Below are positions 1-7,295 of a stretch of DNA of 13,634 nucleotides, one piece after another. The notes beneath the pieces were generated by a model. The model was given only the letters and a program-made list of their open reading frames with translations, did not search any database and had not been told where the DNA came from. Source of the stretch: Candidatus Altarchaeales archaeon ex4484_96. Lineage in GTDB: Archaea; Altiarchaeota; Altiarchaeia; IMC4; QMZM01. Within the stretch, counting starts at the first letter, position 1, and each line of letters starts with the position of its first letter. The stretch is taken from the NCBI GenBank assembly GCA_002254405.1, contig NJDH01000052.1:1-13634 (forward strand), written 5' to 3'. Made by a program: the position numbers and the translations under genes.

Positions 1-542
1 GCGGGGACGGCAGAATAGACGATGGAGAAGAATGTGATGCATGGCGCTACCGTGTCACGGTTGGAGGCAACTATCTCTGGGAGGGCCAGAGCATAGAATG
101 TGATGACGAATACAGTTGCGACTGGGACAACTGTGAATGTGTTGCCAGCGATTCAGACGGTGATGGAGTCATCGACCCCGAGGATGTATGCCAGGGATAC
201 GACGACAACCTTGATGCGGACGAAGACGGCGTACCAGACGCATGCGATGATACACCAATCGATTGTGGTAGCCATTGTGTCGCTGCCGGGTGGCTTACCG
301 GTGGATACGTAACAGAAGGCTCATGCACCGCACCCGAGGTTGAACCCGGTAACTGCCAGTACGTCTGCAGATACTATTACTCTCTGGGATGGAGCTGGAG
401 CGATATGGAATGCTGTTGCGGATATTATATGATGGGAGACTGTCCGCCAACAGACCCGGGATGCGAGTGCCCTGACACCGAAACCCTAAGAGACGTAATC
501 TGTCCCGAAAATAAACCATCTGACCCACCCACGGCACCCTGA
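1..542 (+). CDS. Secreted cysteine-rich protein with TSP3-like Ca-binding repeat, C-terminal part
   Basis: This open frame enters from the left edge (first full codon at 3) and ends at TGA 540-542, leaving 179 residues with no start in view. Residues 1-12 (GDGRIDDGEECD) resemble the Cys-rich extracellular repeat written CGDGxxxxGEECD (DUF4215/Myxococcus disulfide-repeat style). Residues 50-83 hold paired acidic loops, DSDGDGVIDPEDVC and DADEDGVPDACD, which match thrombospondin type-3 calcium-binding repeats. The remainder is rich in Cys, Tyr and Gly with a CCC run at 137-139. I count 19 cysteines in 179 residues, so an extracellular, disulfide-bonded, Ca-stabilised protein is likely. No C-terminal membrane anchor is seen; it ends in a Pro-rich tail. 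The function of the whole protein (adhesin, surface protein or secreted enzyme) cannot be told from this fragment. The frame is convincing because of the motifs and its clean continuity. Confidence 0.8.
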   Translation, partial: GDGRIDDGEECDAWRYRVTVGGNYLWEGQSIECDDEYSCDWDNCECVASDSDGDGVIDPEDVCQGYDDNLDADEDGVPDACDDTPIDCGSHCVAAGWLTGGYVTEGSCTAPEVEPGNCQYVCRYYYSLGWSWSDMECCCGYYMMGDCPPTDPGCECPDTETLRDVICPENKPSDPPTAP

Positions 543-547
543 TGGAC

Positions 548-925
548 CTAAAAAATTAATGGAATCAATAGCATGCTTAACGTAACATAAAAGAAAACCT
601 CACATAAACAAAAAACAAGCCACATAACAATCCCCCAGAAAAACCCTAAACCATAGGTTCTCTGTATCAGAAAAAAGGCAATCACATAGTATATGACATA
701 ATTCAAGGCCGACATCAGATAAACCAGGTCCTCGCTTGTAAGGCAGAAAAACCTGAAAAACTCCAATCCGACGCCAACCGCAGCCAGCACGATAGCTATA
801 TCAAATGCTTTGCCTTCCACCCCGAAATATTTCGCCAGCATATCAAGAAGAAACTTGTTTACAAAAACAAGAAATAAATAGGTTAACACCGAAAGCATGA
901 ACATGGAAGACAACAAAATAACCAC
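548..925 (-). CDS. Small four-helix membrane protein, unknown function
   Basis: This 125-residue, strongly hydrophobic protein has four likely membrane segments (about residues 3-27, 41-62, 69-88 and 95-125). Short polar loops carry few charges (Lys24, Glu37-Lys39, Glu65-Asp66). I do not recognise the family. The start is probably GTG at 925, which lies about 31 nt from the centre of the palindromic TATA element at 951-962; ATG at 904 (Met8) is an alternative that would trim the first helix. It diverges from argH and converges on the cysteine-rich gene at its left with five bases between the stops. Such length and composition fit many orphan archaeal membrane proteins, so no role is proposed. 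That it is a real gene is supported by its uninterrupted hydrophobic pattern and the promoter. Confidence 0.6.
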   Translation of the reverse strand: MVILLSSMFMLSVLTYLFLVFVNKFLLDMLAKYFGVEGKAFDIAIVLAAVGVGLEFFRFFCLTSEDLVYLMSALNYVIYYVIAFFLIQRTYGLGFFWGIVMWLVFCLCEVFFYVTLSMLLIPLIF

Positions 926-950
926 CGTTTAATCTTGAGCTTAAGTCTAA

Positions 951-962
951 ATAAATATTTAT
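951..962. promoter_or_regulatory. Palindromic TATA element, probable bidirectional promoter
   Basis: ATAAATATTTAT is a perfect 12-bp palindrome. Its centre is 31-32 nt from GTG 925 on the minus strand and 32-33 nt from ATG 989 on the plus strand. Archaeal TATA boxes lie about 25-27 nt upstream of the transcription start, so both transcripts would be almost leaderless. That one element serves both genes is an inference from the geometry. Confidence 0.55.
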
Positions 963-988
963 ACTCTAACATCAAATTATCTCATAGT

Positions 989-2482
989 ATGACATCAGAG
1001 CGTTTCCTGAAGGGAAGATTCAACAAGGAGCTGGCTGAGGATGTTAAGTCTTTCATCGATTCAACTTCAATAGACAAGGAGATGATATACGAGGACATCT
1101 GGGGAAGTGAGGCTCATATGCTGATGCTTGTAAAAAAAGGGCATATAAAGAAATGCTATGCCAGGGAGATGCTAAACTGTCTGCAGATAGCCAAAAAAGA
1201 CGTGAAAGGAGACAGGTTCATACTGAAACCCTACCTTGAGGACGTGCACATCAACGTCGAATCTTATATTATAAGAAACTGCGGTATCGAGTATGGAGGT
1301 AAACTACATACGGCTCGCTCAAGAAACGACCAGGTTGTAACTGATGTGAAACTTCATCTGCGCTCAAAGATTCTTGAGCTTATGGATTGCGTAATCGAGC
1401 TGCAGAATATTCTGTTGAATCTAGCCCTGAAAAACACCAAAACCATAATGCCAGGGTACACACACCTGCAGCAGGCTCAGCCGATTACCCTCGGTTTCTG
1501 GGCGACAGCTTATGTCAGCATGATTATGAGAGACCTTGAAAGATTTGAGGGACTTTATTCCCGCGTCAACAGGAATCCTCTGGGGTCTGCCGCATTAGCC
1601 GGAACATCATTTAATATAGACAGAAGGATAACCACCAGATTTCTGGGTTTCGATAAAATAAGTGAACACGCTCTTGATGCCGTCAGCTCGAGAGATTTTG
1701 TTGTTGAAACATTCTCTGTTATGGCGATATTGATGTCTAACCTTTCACGGATAGTCGGGGACATAATACTATGGAACAGCGCTGAATTCAATTACATTAT
1801 CTTGCCGCAGGAATACACTACCGGCAGTTCCATCATGCCCCAGAAGAAAAACCCCGATGCAGCGGAAATGGTGAGAGGGAAAACAGGCGCCGTATACGGG
1901 GCTTTAATGCAATCGCTTTCCATCCTCAAAGGATTGCCCTCGGGATACAACAGGGATCTTCAGGAAGACAGGCTGCTTTTATGGGATACCCTCGATACCG
2001 CCCGAATGTCGCTGAAAGTGCTGTGCGGAATGCTCGGAGGGGCTCAATTCAACAAAAAAAGAATGAAAGAAATGGTTGACTCAAGCTTTGCAGCTGCAAC
2101 AGAACTCGCCAACCACCTGGTGAAAAAAAACAATATAAGCTTTAGGGAATCACATGAGATAATAGGCTTTGTTGTCCGCAAACTAGATGAGAAAGGCAAA
2201 ACCCTGGCTGACATAGATGAGGCTTTCGAGATTTTGAACAAAAAAATCAATGGAAACATAACCGCAAATACCTTCAAGAAAGTGGTTGACTCAGAAAACA
2301 TAATTAAGGCAAACAAAAGCCTGGGGGGTACGGCACCCAGAGAGGTTGAGAGGATGATTTGTTCGCTTCGCGCTGACATGAAAGCCCATCAAAAAAGTGT
2401 CAGGAAAAAGAGAAACAAAATAATCAAGGCCAGGGAAAAAACAGAGGCTGAGGTAATGAACATACTAATCAACAGGGACTGA
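989..2482 (+). CDS. argH: Argininosuccinate lyase
   Basis: This cytoplasmic enzyme splits argininosuccinate into arginine and fumarate, the last step of arginine synthesis. It belongs to the fumarase/aspartase superfamily and is expected to be a homotetramer. From ATG 989 it has 497 residues. HTARSRNDQV (107-116), GYTHLQQAQP (156-165, with the conserved Thr158-His159) and the family signature GSSIMPQKKNPD (279-290, catalytic Ser281) are all intact. It is somewhat longer than the usual 450-470 residues because of a Lys/Arg-rich, probably helical C-terminal tail (about 460-497). An in-frame TTG at 935 would add 18 residues, but it lies upstream of the TATA box and the added sequence is not family-like, so ATG 989 is chosen. 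The stop is one base from the convergent pyrI stop. argG is not adjacent; it lies about 2.4 kb away beyond pyrBI. Confidence 0.96.
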   Translation: MTSERFLKGRFNKELAEDVKSFIDSTSIDKEMIYEDIWGSEAHMLMLVKKGHIKKCYAREMLNCLQIAKKDVKGDRFILKPYLEDVHINVESYIIRNCGIEYGGKLHTARSRNDQVVTDVKLHLRSKILELMDCVIELQNILLNLALKNTKTIMPGYTHLQQAQPITLGFWATAYVSMIMRDLERFEGLYSRVNRNPLGSAALAGTSFNIDRRITTRFLGFDKISEHALDAVSSRDFVVETFSVMAILMSNLSRIVGDIILWNSAEFNYIILPQEYTTGSSIMPQKKNPDAAEMVRGKTGAVYGALMQSLSILKGLPSGYNRDLQEDRLLLWDTLDTARMSLKVLCGMLGGAQFNKKRMKEMVDSSFAAATELANHLVKKNNISFRESHEIIGFVVRKLDEKGKTLADIDEAFEILNKKINGNITANTFKKVVDSENIIKANKSLGGTAPREVERMICSLRADMKAHQKSVRKKRNKIIKAREKTEAEVMNILINRD

Positions 2483-2483
2483 T

Positions 2484-2951
2484 TTAATACAGGCTTTCTA
2501 TGCTGGTTTCTCTCTCGCAGTATCTGCAAACAAGCTCAACAGGGTTGGTATTCTTCACTATAAAAATCGATTTCACCGGCTCCCGCTCCTTGTTTGTTAT
2601 ACATGAAGGGTTGGGGCATTCAACGATGTCTTTTAGTTCCTTGGGCAGCTTGACTTTCTCCTTTCTAACGACATGATAATCCTGAATCCAGTTTATCGTA
2701 GCCTGGGGGGCTATCACAGATATCTTGTTTATTTCGTTGACGTCGAGGTCTCTGTTTTCGACCTTCAAAATATCTTTCTTGCGCATCTTGCTGCTTTTCA
2801 CGTTCATCGCTATTGTGACCGAATCCGTGAAACCCATGTCGATGCCCAGTATCCTCAAAACCTCAGGGGCTTTACCTGCTGTGATGTGGTCTATTGATAT
2901 GCCGTTTTTGATGTTTCTTATCTTAAGCCTGCCTTCTGACTTATCCTCCAT
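2484..2951 (-). CDS. pyrI: Aspartate carbamoyltransferase regulatory chain
   Basis: This is the non-catalytic, zinc-binding subunit of aspartate transcarbamoylase. It tethers catalytic trimers into the allosteric holoenzyme and binds nucleotide effectors in the N-terminal domain. The 155-residue length matches the family (about 150). The C-terminal zinc ribbon has four cysteines at 112, 117, 142 and 145 (CPNPSC and CRYC), with the same C-x4-C...C-x2-C spacing as the bacterial chain. The N-terminal part contains the expected LKIRNIKNGISIDHI start and the GIDMG region. Its ATG follows the pyrB TAG after a single base, so the two are translationally coupled in a pyrBI operon. A G-rich stretch in the pyrB tail (GGGGGTGG on the minus strand) may act as its ribosome site. 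It ends one base from the argH stop. Confidence 0.95.
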   Translation of the reverse strand: MEDKSEGRLKIRNIKNGISIDHITAGKAPEVLRILGIDMGFTDSVTIAMNVKSSKMRKKDILKVENRDLDVNEINKISVIAPQATINWIQDYHVVRKEKVKLPKELKDIVECPNPSCITNKEREPVKSIFIVKNTNPVELVCRYCERETSIESLY

Positions 2952-2952
2952 C

Positions 2953-3885
2953 CTAGAAATCCACCCCCAAGACCATGCACAACAATGCCATCCTTACGGG
3001 CACCCCGTTATTTGACTGCTCGAAGTATCTGGCATGCCGGGTATCATCTATCTCGGGAGCTATCTCGGAAACTCGCGGGAGAGGATGCATTATTATCGCA
3101 TCATCCTTAAGCTTGCCCAGTATATTCGAATCCAAAACATAAGCCTCCTTGACTCTTTTATACTCCTGGGGGTCGGGGAAACGCTCTCTTTGTATGCGAG
3201 TCGCATACACAACATCGGCCTTACCTAATCGAAGCTTTGTTGTTTCCCTGACATCAATCCCCTTATCCCTTAAGCCATCAACAACCCTCTTGGGCATCCG
3301 AAGCTCTCTGGGGGATATGAAGGTTAGTTTCACCCCATAATACTCCAGGGCATTAGCGAGTGAATGCACGGTGCGCCCGTATTTTAGGTCGCCTATGATG
3401 GCGATGGATAAATCGTCTATTTTCCCGTATTCCTTCTGGATAGTATATAAATCAAGAAGCGTCTGAGTTGGATGCTGGTTTGCCCCGTCTCCGCCGTTTA
3501 TCATCGGAACATCAATGTTTTCGGAGGCAAGCCTTGCAGCCCCCTCCACATGATGCCTTAAGACTATCACATCAGCGTATCCCTCAACCACCCTCACGGT
3601 GTCGGCTATGGTTTCGCCCTTGACCTCGGAGGTTGATTCCGCAACATTGAATCCTATGGTTTTCCCGCCCAGCCTTTTCATGGCGGTCTCAAAAGACATG
3701 CGGGTGCGGGTTGAGGGTTCAAAAAACAGGTTAGCAAGTATCTTGCCGTCCATCAGATTCATTGGCTTATTTGATGCGAGCCTGTCTTCCATAAGCCTTG
3801 ATTTTTCAAGAACAAAGTCTATCTCATCCCTGGAGAAGTCGTGGATTGATATAATGTGTTTCTTATCCCACCTTCTTAAGCTCAT
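2953..3885 (-). CDS. pyrB: Aspartate carbamoyltransferase catalytic chain
   Basis: This enzyme condenses carbamoyl phosphate with L-aspartate to N-carbamoyl-aspartate, the first committed step of pyrimidine synthesis in the cytoplasm. Its 310 residues match the family. Carbamoyl-phosphate site: FEPSTRTR at 55-62, His138 in HPTQT, and Lys89 of the mobile loop (SEVKGET). Aspartate site: Arg170-Thr172, Arg230 with Gln232 in the 229-236 segment, and HPLPR at 267-271. All expected catalytic residues appear present. ATG 3885 lies about 30 nt from a TATA-like box at 3911-3920, so an own near-leaderless transcript is plausible, although read-through from the membrane-protein gene 43 nt upstream cannot be excluded. 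pyrI follows directly. The enzyme competes with ArgG for aspartate; carbamoyl phosphate is also used by ornithine transcarbamoylase, which is not in this window. Confidence 0.97.
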   Translation of the reverse strand: MSLRRWDKKHIISIHDFSRDEIDFVLEKSRLMEDRLASNKPMNLMDGKILANLFFEPSTRTRMSFETAMKRLGGKTIGFNVAESTSEVKGETIADTVRVVEGYADVIVLRHHVEGAARLASENIDVPMINGGDGANQHPTQTLLDLYTIQKEYGKIDDLSIAIIGDLKYGRTVHSLANALEYYGVKLTFISPRELRMPKRVVDGLRDKGIDVRETTKLRLGKADVVYATRIQRERFPDPQEYKRVKEAYVLDSNILGKLKDDAIIMHPLPRVSEIAPEIDDTRHARYFEQSNNGVPVRMALLCMVLGVDF

Positions 3886-3910
3886 CAGATTAAATATTAC
3901 CCTTTAAAGC

Positions 3911-3920
3911 TAATAAATAA
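3911..3920 (-). promoter_or_regulatory. TATA-like box for pyrBI
   Basis: The minus strand reads TTATTTATTA, centred about 30 nt upstream of the pyrB ATG. This is the spacing seen at the other unit starts in the window and implies a leader of only a few bases. There is no Shine-Dalgarno sequence before the ATG. Confidence 0.45.
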
Positions 3921-3928
3921 GTCAGTTG

Positions 3929-4819
3929 TCATGTTTTAGACAGATAAAGCCTGCTCCACCATAACGTATAAAGCGGGGCTAATATGCACGTTAAAACAGC
4001 GACGTAAATAAAAAGCCAGGCTAGATACATCATCAAGTCCACGACAGGCGGCAGGTATTCCGTGATAAACTGACATAACTGGTTTATGATTTCGAATAAA
4101 ACAGTTAATACGCAGGTAATAAACGACAAAGCAAAAACAGAAATCCTGTTTTCCATAAAAAAATATATCCCTTTCCTTAATCCGTCTTTGAACCCCAGAT
4201 TAGATAATACAATCGCGTATTGCACCGGGGCGAACAACAGGGTGAGTAAAATAAAACAGATAACGGATACAATAAGGCCTATGACCTGAAATGAGATAAT
4301 TAGCAAACCGCCTTCCCCCAGGGAGTAACCCATCAGATGAGGTAATCCAATAAATAAACCCAAAAGCACTAATCCAGCAACCAGGTAAACCAGATAAATA
4401 AACAGGTTTAGCGCGAAAAGAGATAACGCCTTTTTTCGGCCGTATATTAGCATAGCCGATAATGTTGTTTCACCTTTTGTAAGAGCCTCACCGCTTATCC
4501 CAACAGCCCCTGCCGTGAAAAAAGAGCTTATCAAAACCGTCACCAATAAATAAAAAATCAATAAAGCCAGTAAAACCAGCACAGCAACCAACAACAATCC
4601 CGTATAAGATGAAATCATTTCCTGCGATAAACCCTCCTGTAGGTTTAATCCCGGGAAAAAAGCATACCCCGCCAAAAAAACAAGCATAAGTACAACAACA
4701 ATATAAAGAATGCTGAAAGCGTAAACAAAAACAAACTCCAATATGTGCGGAACACACAACCTGAGGTTTCTACGCCAGGTATGAAGCCCATCTTCAAGCA
4801 ATGAGATTAATTCACCCAT
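3929..4819 (-). CDS. Six-helix integral membrane protein, unknown function
   Basis: This 296-residue protein has about six membrane helices (roughly 26-53, 73-101, 132-158, 172-197, 226-246 and 262-284). Its N-terminus is amphipathic and cytoplasmic-looking, with WRRN at 15-18. Cytosolic-type charged loops lie between helices 2 and 3 (TKGETTL, YGRKK) and between 4 and 5 (GFKDGLRKGIYFFMEN). That second loop resembles those in archaeal polytopic proteins of the DUF7847/DUF4013 type, but I cannot confirm the family. No transporter or enzyme motif is visible. ATG 4819 is preceded by a TATA-like box whose centre is 29 nt away. It lies 43 nt upstream of pyrB on the same strand, so co-expression with pyrBI is possible but may be incidental. 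Confidence 0.75.
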   Translation of the reverse strand: MGELISLLEDGLHTWRRNLRLCVPHILEFVFVYAFSILYIVVVLMLVFLAGYAFFPGLNLQEGLSQEMISSYTGLLLVAVLVLLALLIFYLLVTVLISSFFTAGAVGISGEALTKGETTLSAMLIYGRKKALSLFALNLFIYLVYLVAGLVLLGLFIGLPHLMGYSLGEGGLLIISFQVIGLIVSVICFILLTLLFAPVQYAIVLSNLGFKDGLRKGIYFFMENRISVFALSFITCVLTVLFEIINQLCQFITEYLPPVVDLMMYLAWLFIYVAVLTCILAPLYTLWWSRLYLSKT

Positions 4820-4822
4820 AAG

Positions 4823-4832
4823 CTAATATTTA
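4823..4832 (+). promoter_or_regulatory. TATA-like box for argG
   Basis: CTAATATTTA is centred about 29 nt upstream of the argG ATG at 4857, which predicts a leaderless or near-leaderless mRNA. It sits immediately outside the divergent gene's start codon (4817-4819), so the two promoters of this 37-nt gap interleave. Confidence 0.55.
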
Positions 4833-4841
4833 TCCAGATAC

Positions 4842-4854
4842 TATAAAATATTTA
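4842..4854 (-). promoter_or_regulatory. TATA-like box for the six-helix membrane protein
   Basis: The minus strand reads TAAATATTTTATA, centred about 29 nt from ATG 4819. It nearly touches the argG start codon on the other strand. Polymerases loading here and at the argG box would occlude each other. Confidence 0.5.
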
Positions 4855-4856
4855 AG

Positions 4857-6047
4857 ATGAAGGTTGTTCTCGCATACTCGGGCGGGCTGGATACATCCAT
4901 ATGCATTAAATGGCTTATGGATGAATACGATGCTGAAGTCATAACCCTGACCTTGAATCTAGGGCAGGATGAAACAGATTTAAAAAAAATAGAAGAGAAA
5001 GCCAAAAAACTAGGTGCCGTTAAAACAATCAGTTTAGACGCAAGAGCAGAGTTCATAAAACAATACATTAACCCGTCCATCAAAGCAAACGGACTCTACC
5101 AGAAAACATATCCCCTCTCCACGGCACTGGGTCGGCCTCTCATAGCGAAACACCTTGTTGAGGTAGCAAACAAGCAGGGAGCTGAGTGCATATCCCATGG
5201 GTCCACAGGTAAAGGAAACGACCAGGTGAGATTCGAGCTGGCCGTACGAGCCCTAAACCCTGATTTGAACATTATCGCACCAGCCAGGGAATGGGATTTA
5301 ACGCGGGATTCAGCCATCGATTACGCGAAAAAACACAATATATCCGTATCCGTAGGGAAAAAAAACCCCTACAGCATCGACGTAAACCTCTGGGGCAGAA
5401 GCATCGAGGCAGGACCCCTCGAGGAGCTCACAAGCAGGCCGGATGAAAACATATACGAGTGGACTACCTCCCCCGTTAAGGCACCTGATGAGCCAAAAAA
5501 AATAGTCCTAGGCTTCGAGAGAGGATTACCCATTTCTCTTGATGGTGTTAGACTGGATGAGCTGGATTTAATCAAGAAACTAAACAAATTAGGGGGTAAA
5601 CACGGCATAGGCCGCATAGACACCATAGAAGACAGGCTTGTTGGTATCAAGTCAAGAGAGATATACGAGTGCCCGGGGGCAAAAATAATACTTTATGCCC
5701 ACTATGAGCTGGAGAAACTAACACTCAGCAGGGAACAGATTAATTTCAAGCAGATGGTTGAATCTAAATGGAGCCAGATGGTCTACTATGGATTATGGCA
5801 TGAGCCCCTTAAAAATGACCTGGATTTCTTCATCGAGCATACACAGGATACCGTATCAGGTGAAATCGGTTTAATTCTGTATAAAGGCAACATCATCAAT
5901 GCCTCAAGAAAATCCCCACATTCGCTCTACGATAAAGGCCTTGCCACATACGAGCTGGGCGACAGATTCAATCACCGGCTCGCTGAAGGGTTCATCCGCC
6001 TTTGGGGTCTGCCATCGGAGATAGCGGCCCGTAAAAGAAAAAAATAG
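4857..6047 (+). CDS. argG: Argininosuccinate synthase
   Basis: This cytoplasmic enzyme uses ATP to join citrulline and aspartate into argininosuccinate, the step before ArgH. Its 396 residues are typical of the family (about 400). The N-terminal PP-loop ATP-binding motif AYSGGLDTS (6-14) and the second family signature HGSTGKGNDQVRFE (114-127) are intact. RPLIAKHLVEVA (93-104), GRSIEAGPLE and the IKSREIYECPGA region of the synthase domain follow in order. ATG 4857 directly follows a TATA-like box at the leaderless spacing, and the conserved MKVVLAYSGG start confirms it. It is transcribed divergently from the six-helix membrane protein. No downstream gene follows closely; the next plus-strand gene is 75 nt away with its own TATA-like sequences, so argG is probably monocistronic. 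Confidence 0.97.
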   Translation: MKVVLAYSGGLDTSICIKWLMDEYDAEVITLTLNLGQDETDLKKIEEKAKKLGAVKTISLDARAEFIKQYINPSIKANGLYQKTYPLSTALGRPLIAKHLVEVANKQGAECISHGSTGKGNDQVRFELAVRALNPDLNIIAPAREWDLTRDSAIDYAKKHNISVSVGKKNPYSIDVNLWGRSIEAGPLEELTSRPDENIYEWTTSPVKAPDEPKKIVLGFERGLPISLDGVRLDELDLIKKLNKLGGKHGIGRIDTIEDRLVGIKSREIYECPGAKIILYAHYELEKLTLSREQINFKQMVESKWSQMVYYGLWHEPLKNDLDFFIEHTQDTVSGEIGLILYKGNIINASRKSPHSLYDKGLATYELGDRFNHRLAEGFIRLWGLPSEIAARKRKK

Positions 6048-6083
6048 TTATTTGGTCCCATATTAACTGATTTATCCAGCCGC

Positions 6084-6092
6084 ATATAAATA
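6084..6092 (+). promoter_or_regulatory. TATA-like box for the permease/Usp operon
   Basis: ATATAAATA is centred about 35 nt before ATG 6123. A second AT-rich box, TTATTTAT at 6101-6108, is centred about 30 nt before the alternative ATG 6135. Which one is used would decide the start of the first gene. The 6048-6122 gap holds nothing else recognisable. Confidence 0.4.
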
Positions 6093-6122
6093 GTTGCCTC
6101 TTATTTATCGAATCAGGATATA

Positions 6123-6371
6123 ATGTTTATTGGGATGGAACCCACCAAAAACCTGACAGCAGGGGAACTGGTTTCCGAGCTGTTAATCTACGGCGGATTA
6201 ATGATAATATACACTCTCGTGGTCTTAGGTTATCTCTCAAACCACGTATACGTGCTATACAAAAATGATACCCTGCTTTATACCTTAACCGCTTTGTTTT
6301 TGATATTGGGACAGGGTCTGCTGATGGAGAATCTTGCAACGTATATCAGGGAAAAAATCGAGGTGGAGTAA
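6123..6371 (+). CDS. Small two-helix membrane protein, first gene of permease/Usp operon
   Basis: This is an 82-residue protein (78 if it starts at ATG 6135). It has two probable membrane helices, about residues 20-42 and 53-70, separated by a short YVLYKNDTLL loop, and ends in a charged tail. I do not recognise a family. It ends two bases before the TauE/SafE permease ATG, and its last codons supply that gene's Shine-Dalgarno sequence, so the two are almost certainly cotranscribed and probably coupled. It could be a small partner subunit of the permease; that is only an inference from position. The start is uncertain: AGGATA gives a weak ribosome site for 6123, whereas promoter spacing fits 6135. 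Confidence 0.65.
   Translation: MFIGMEPTKNLTAGELVSELLIYGGLMIIYTLVVLGYLSNHVYVLYKNDTLLYTLTALFLILGQGLLMENLATYIREKIEVE
6362..6366 (+). promoter_or_regulatory. Ribosome binding site of the TauE/SafE permease
   Basis: GGTGG ends seven bases before ATG 6374 and lies inside the end of the preceding gene. It supports this start and contrasts with the apparently leaderless starts elsewhere in the window. Confidence 0.6.
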
Positions 6372-6373
6372 GC

Positions 6374-7282
6374 ATGTATTTCCCGATATCCGACGTGCAT
6401 ATTAGCGCCATAGCATTGGCTTTTCTTGGGTTGGTTGTCGGCATCCTCGGCGGGTTCTTTGGCGTGGGGGGTGGTTTTTTAGCCGGACCCATGATGTATG
6501 TCCTTGGCATACCCATGAACTACGTGGTGGGAACCGATTTAGCACATATGGCGGGAAAAAGCGTTGTAGCCGCTAAAAGACACAGGACGTTAGGCCATGT
6601 TGACATGAAACTTGGTTTTTTAATGGTATTCGGGACCATAATCGGGATTGAACTGGGGGCGCAGTTTGTTGAATACCTACAGTCGTGGCAGTGTCTGGAG
6701 CTGGTTAATGGGGTGATTTATATAGCTGTGTTGGTTTCTATCTCGCTTTTCGTTATGTGGGAGAGCAGGCAAAGCATTAATATACAAGAAACCGATGTGC
6801 TCCCGGCTAAAGACGCTATCTCCTTTGAGAGCGTTTCCAAACGGATTCAGGCCTTTAACGTCCCCCCGATGATTAATTTGCCGAATTCCGGAATCAAAAG
6901 CATTTCTCTTTGGGTTATATTGTTTGTCGGAATATTCACTGGGTTTTTAGCTGGTCTGCTGGGTGTCGGCGGAGGGTTTATCAGGATGCCAGCCCTCGTT
7001 TATCTCATAGGATGCCCAACACATGTGGCTGTTGGAACCGACCTGTTCGAGATAGTCATATCAGCCAGCTACGGCACCATAACCCATTCTCTTAAAGGTA
7101 ACGTGGATATCATGATAGCCCTGGTGATGCACACGGGAGCCGCCATAGGAGCAAGCCTTGGGGCTTCACTCACAAAATACCTGGCGGGCCCAAAAATCAG
7201 ATTCTATTTCTCTTTTCTCCCTTTGATAGGGGCTTTATTGATGATATATGCTTTGATATCGGAGGGCGTGTTAACATTCTAG
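6374..7282 (+). CDS. TauE/SafE-family membrane permease (sulfite/organosulfonate exporter-like)
   Basis: This 302-residue polytopic inner-membrane protein belongs to the TauE/SafE (former DUF81) family. Members are proposed anion exporters or importers for sulfite, sulfoacetate or related compounds; the substrate here is unknown. Two homologous halves are clear. GGFFGVGGGF (26-35) followed by VGTDL (52-56) in the first half is mirrored by GLLGVGGGFI (194-203) and VGTDL (220-224) in the second. About eight membrane helices are likely. A hydrophilic linker (about 129-176) joins the halves and is probably cytoplasmic; it is fairly long for the family. The neighbours, a small membrane protein upstream and a universal stress protein directly downstream, suggest a stress-responsive transport unit. 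Its TAG overlaps the Shine-Dalgarno sequence of the next gene. Confidence 0.88.
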   Translation: MYFPISDVHISAIALAFLGLVVGILGGFFGVGGGFLAGPMMYVLGIPMNYVVGTDLAHMAGKSVVAAKRHRTLGHVDMKLGFLMVFGTIIGIELGAQFVEYLQSWQCLELVNGVIYIAVLVSISLFVMWESRQSINIQETDVLPAKDAISFESVSKRIQAFNVPPMINLPNSGIKSISLWVILFVGIFTGFLAGLLGVGGGFIRMPALVYLIGCPTHVAVGTDLFEIVISASYGTITHSLKGNVDIMIALVMHTGAAIGASLGASLTKYLAGPKIRFYFSFLPLIGALLMIYALISEGVLTF

Positions 7283-7288
7283 GAGGTG
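7281..7288 (+). promoter_or_regulatory. Strong Shine-Dalgarno sequence of the Usp gene
   Basis: AGGAGGTG overlaps the permease stop codon and is spaced seven bases from ATG 7296. This decides against the in-frame TTG at 7290, which would be only one base away. Confidence 0.8.
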
Positions 7289-7295
7289 TTTGTTT

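Noticed and set aside
71..328. Minus-strand open frame of 85 codons over the cysteine-rich protein
   Set aside because: The plus-strand frame from the window edge carries clear Ca-binding and Cys-rich motifs; the antisense frame is a Ser-rich shadow.
935..988. TTG start extending argH by 18 residues
   Set aside because: It would lie upstream of the TATA element, and the extra residues do not resemble the family N-terminus.
6048..6122. Intergenic gap examined for a tRNA or small RNA
   Set aside because: No cloverleaf, A/B box or stable stem was found by eye; only AT-rich promoter-like boxes are present.
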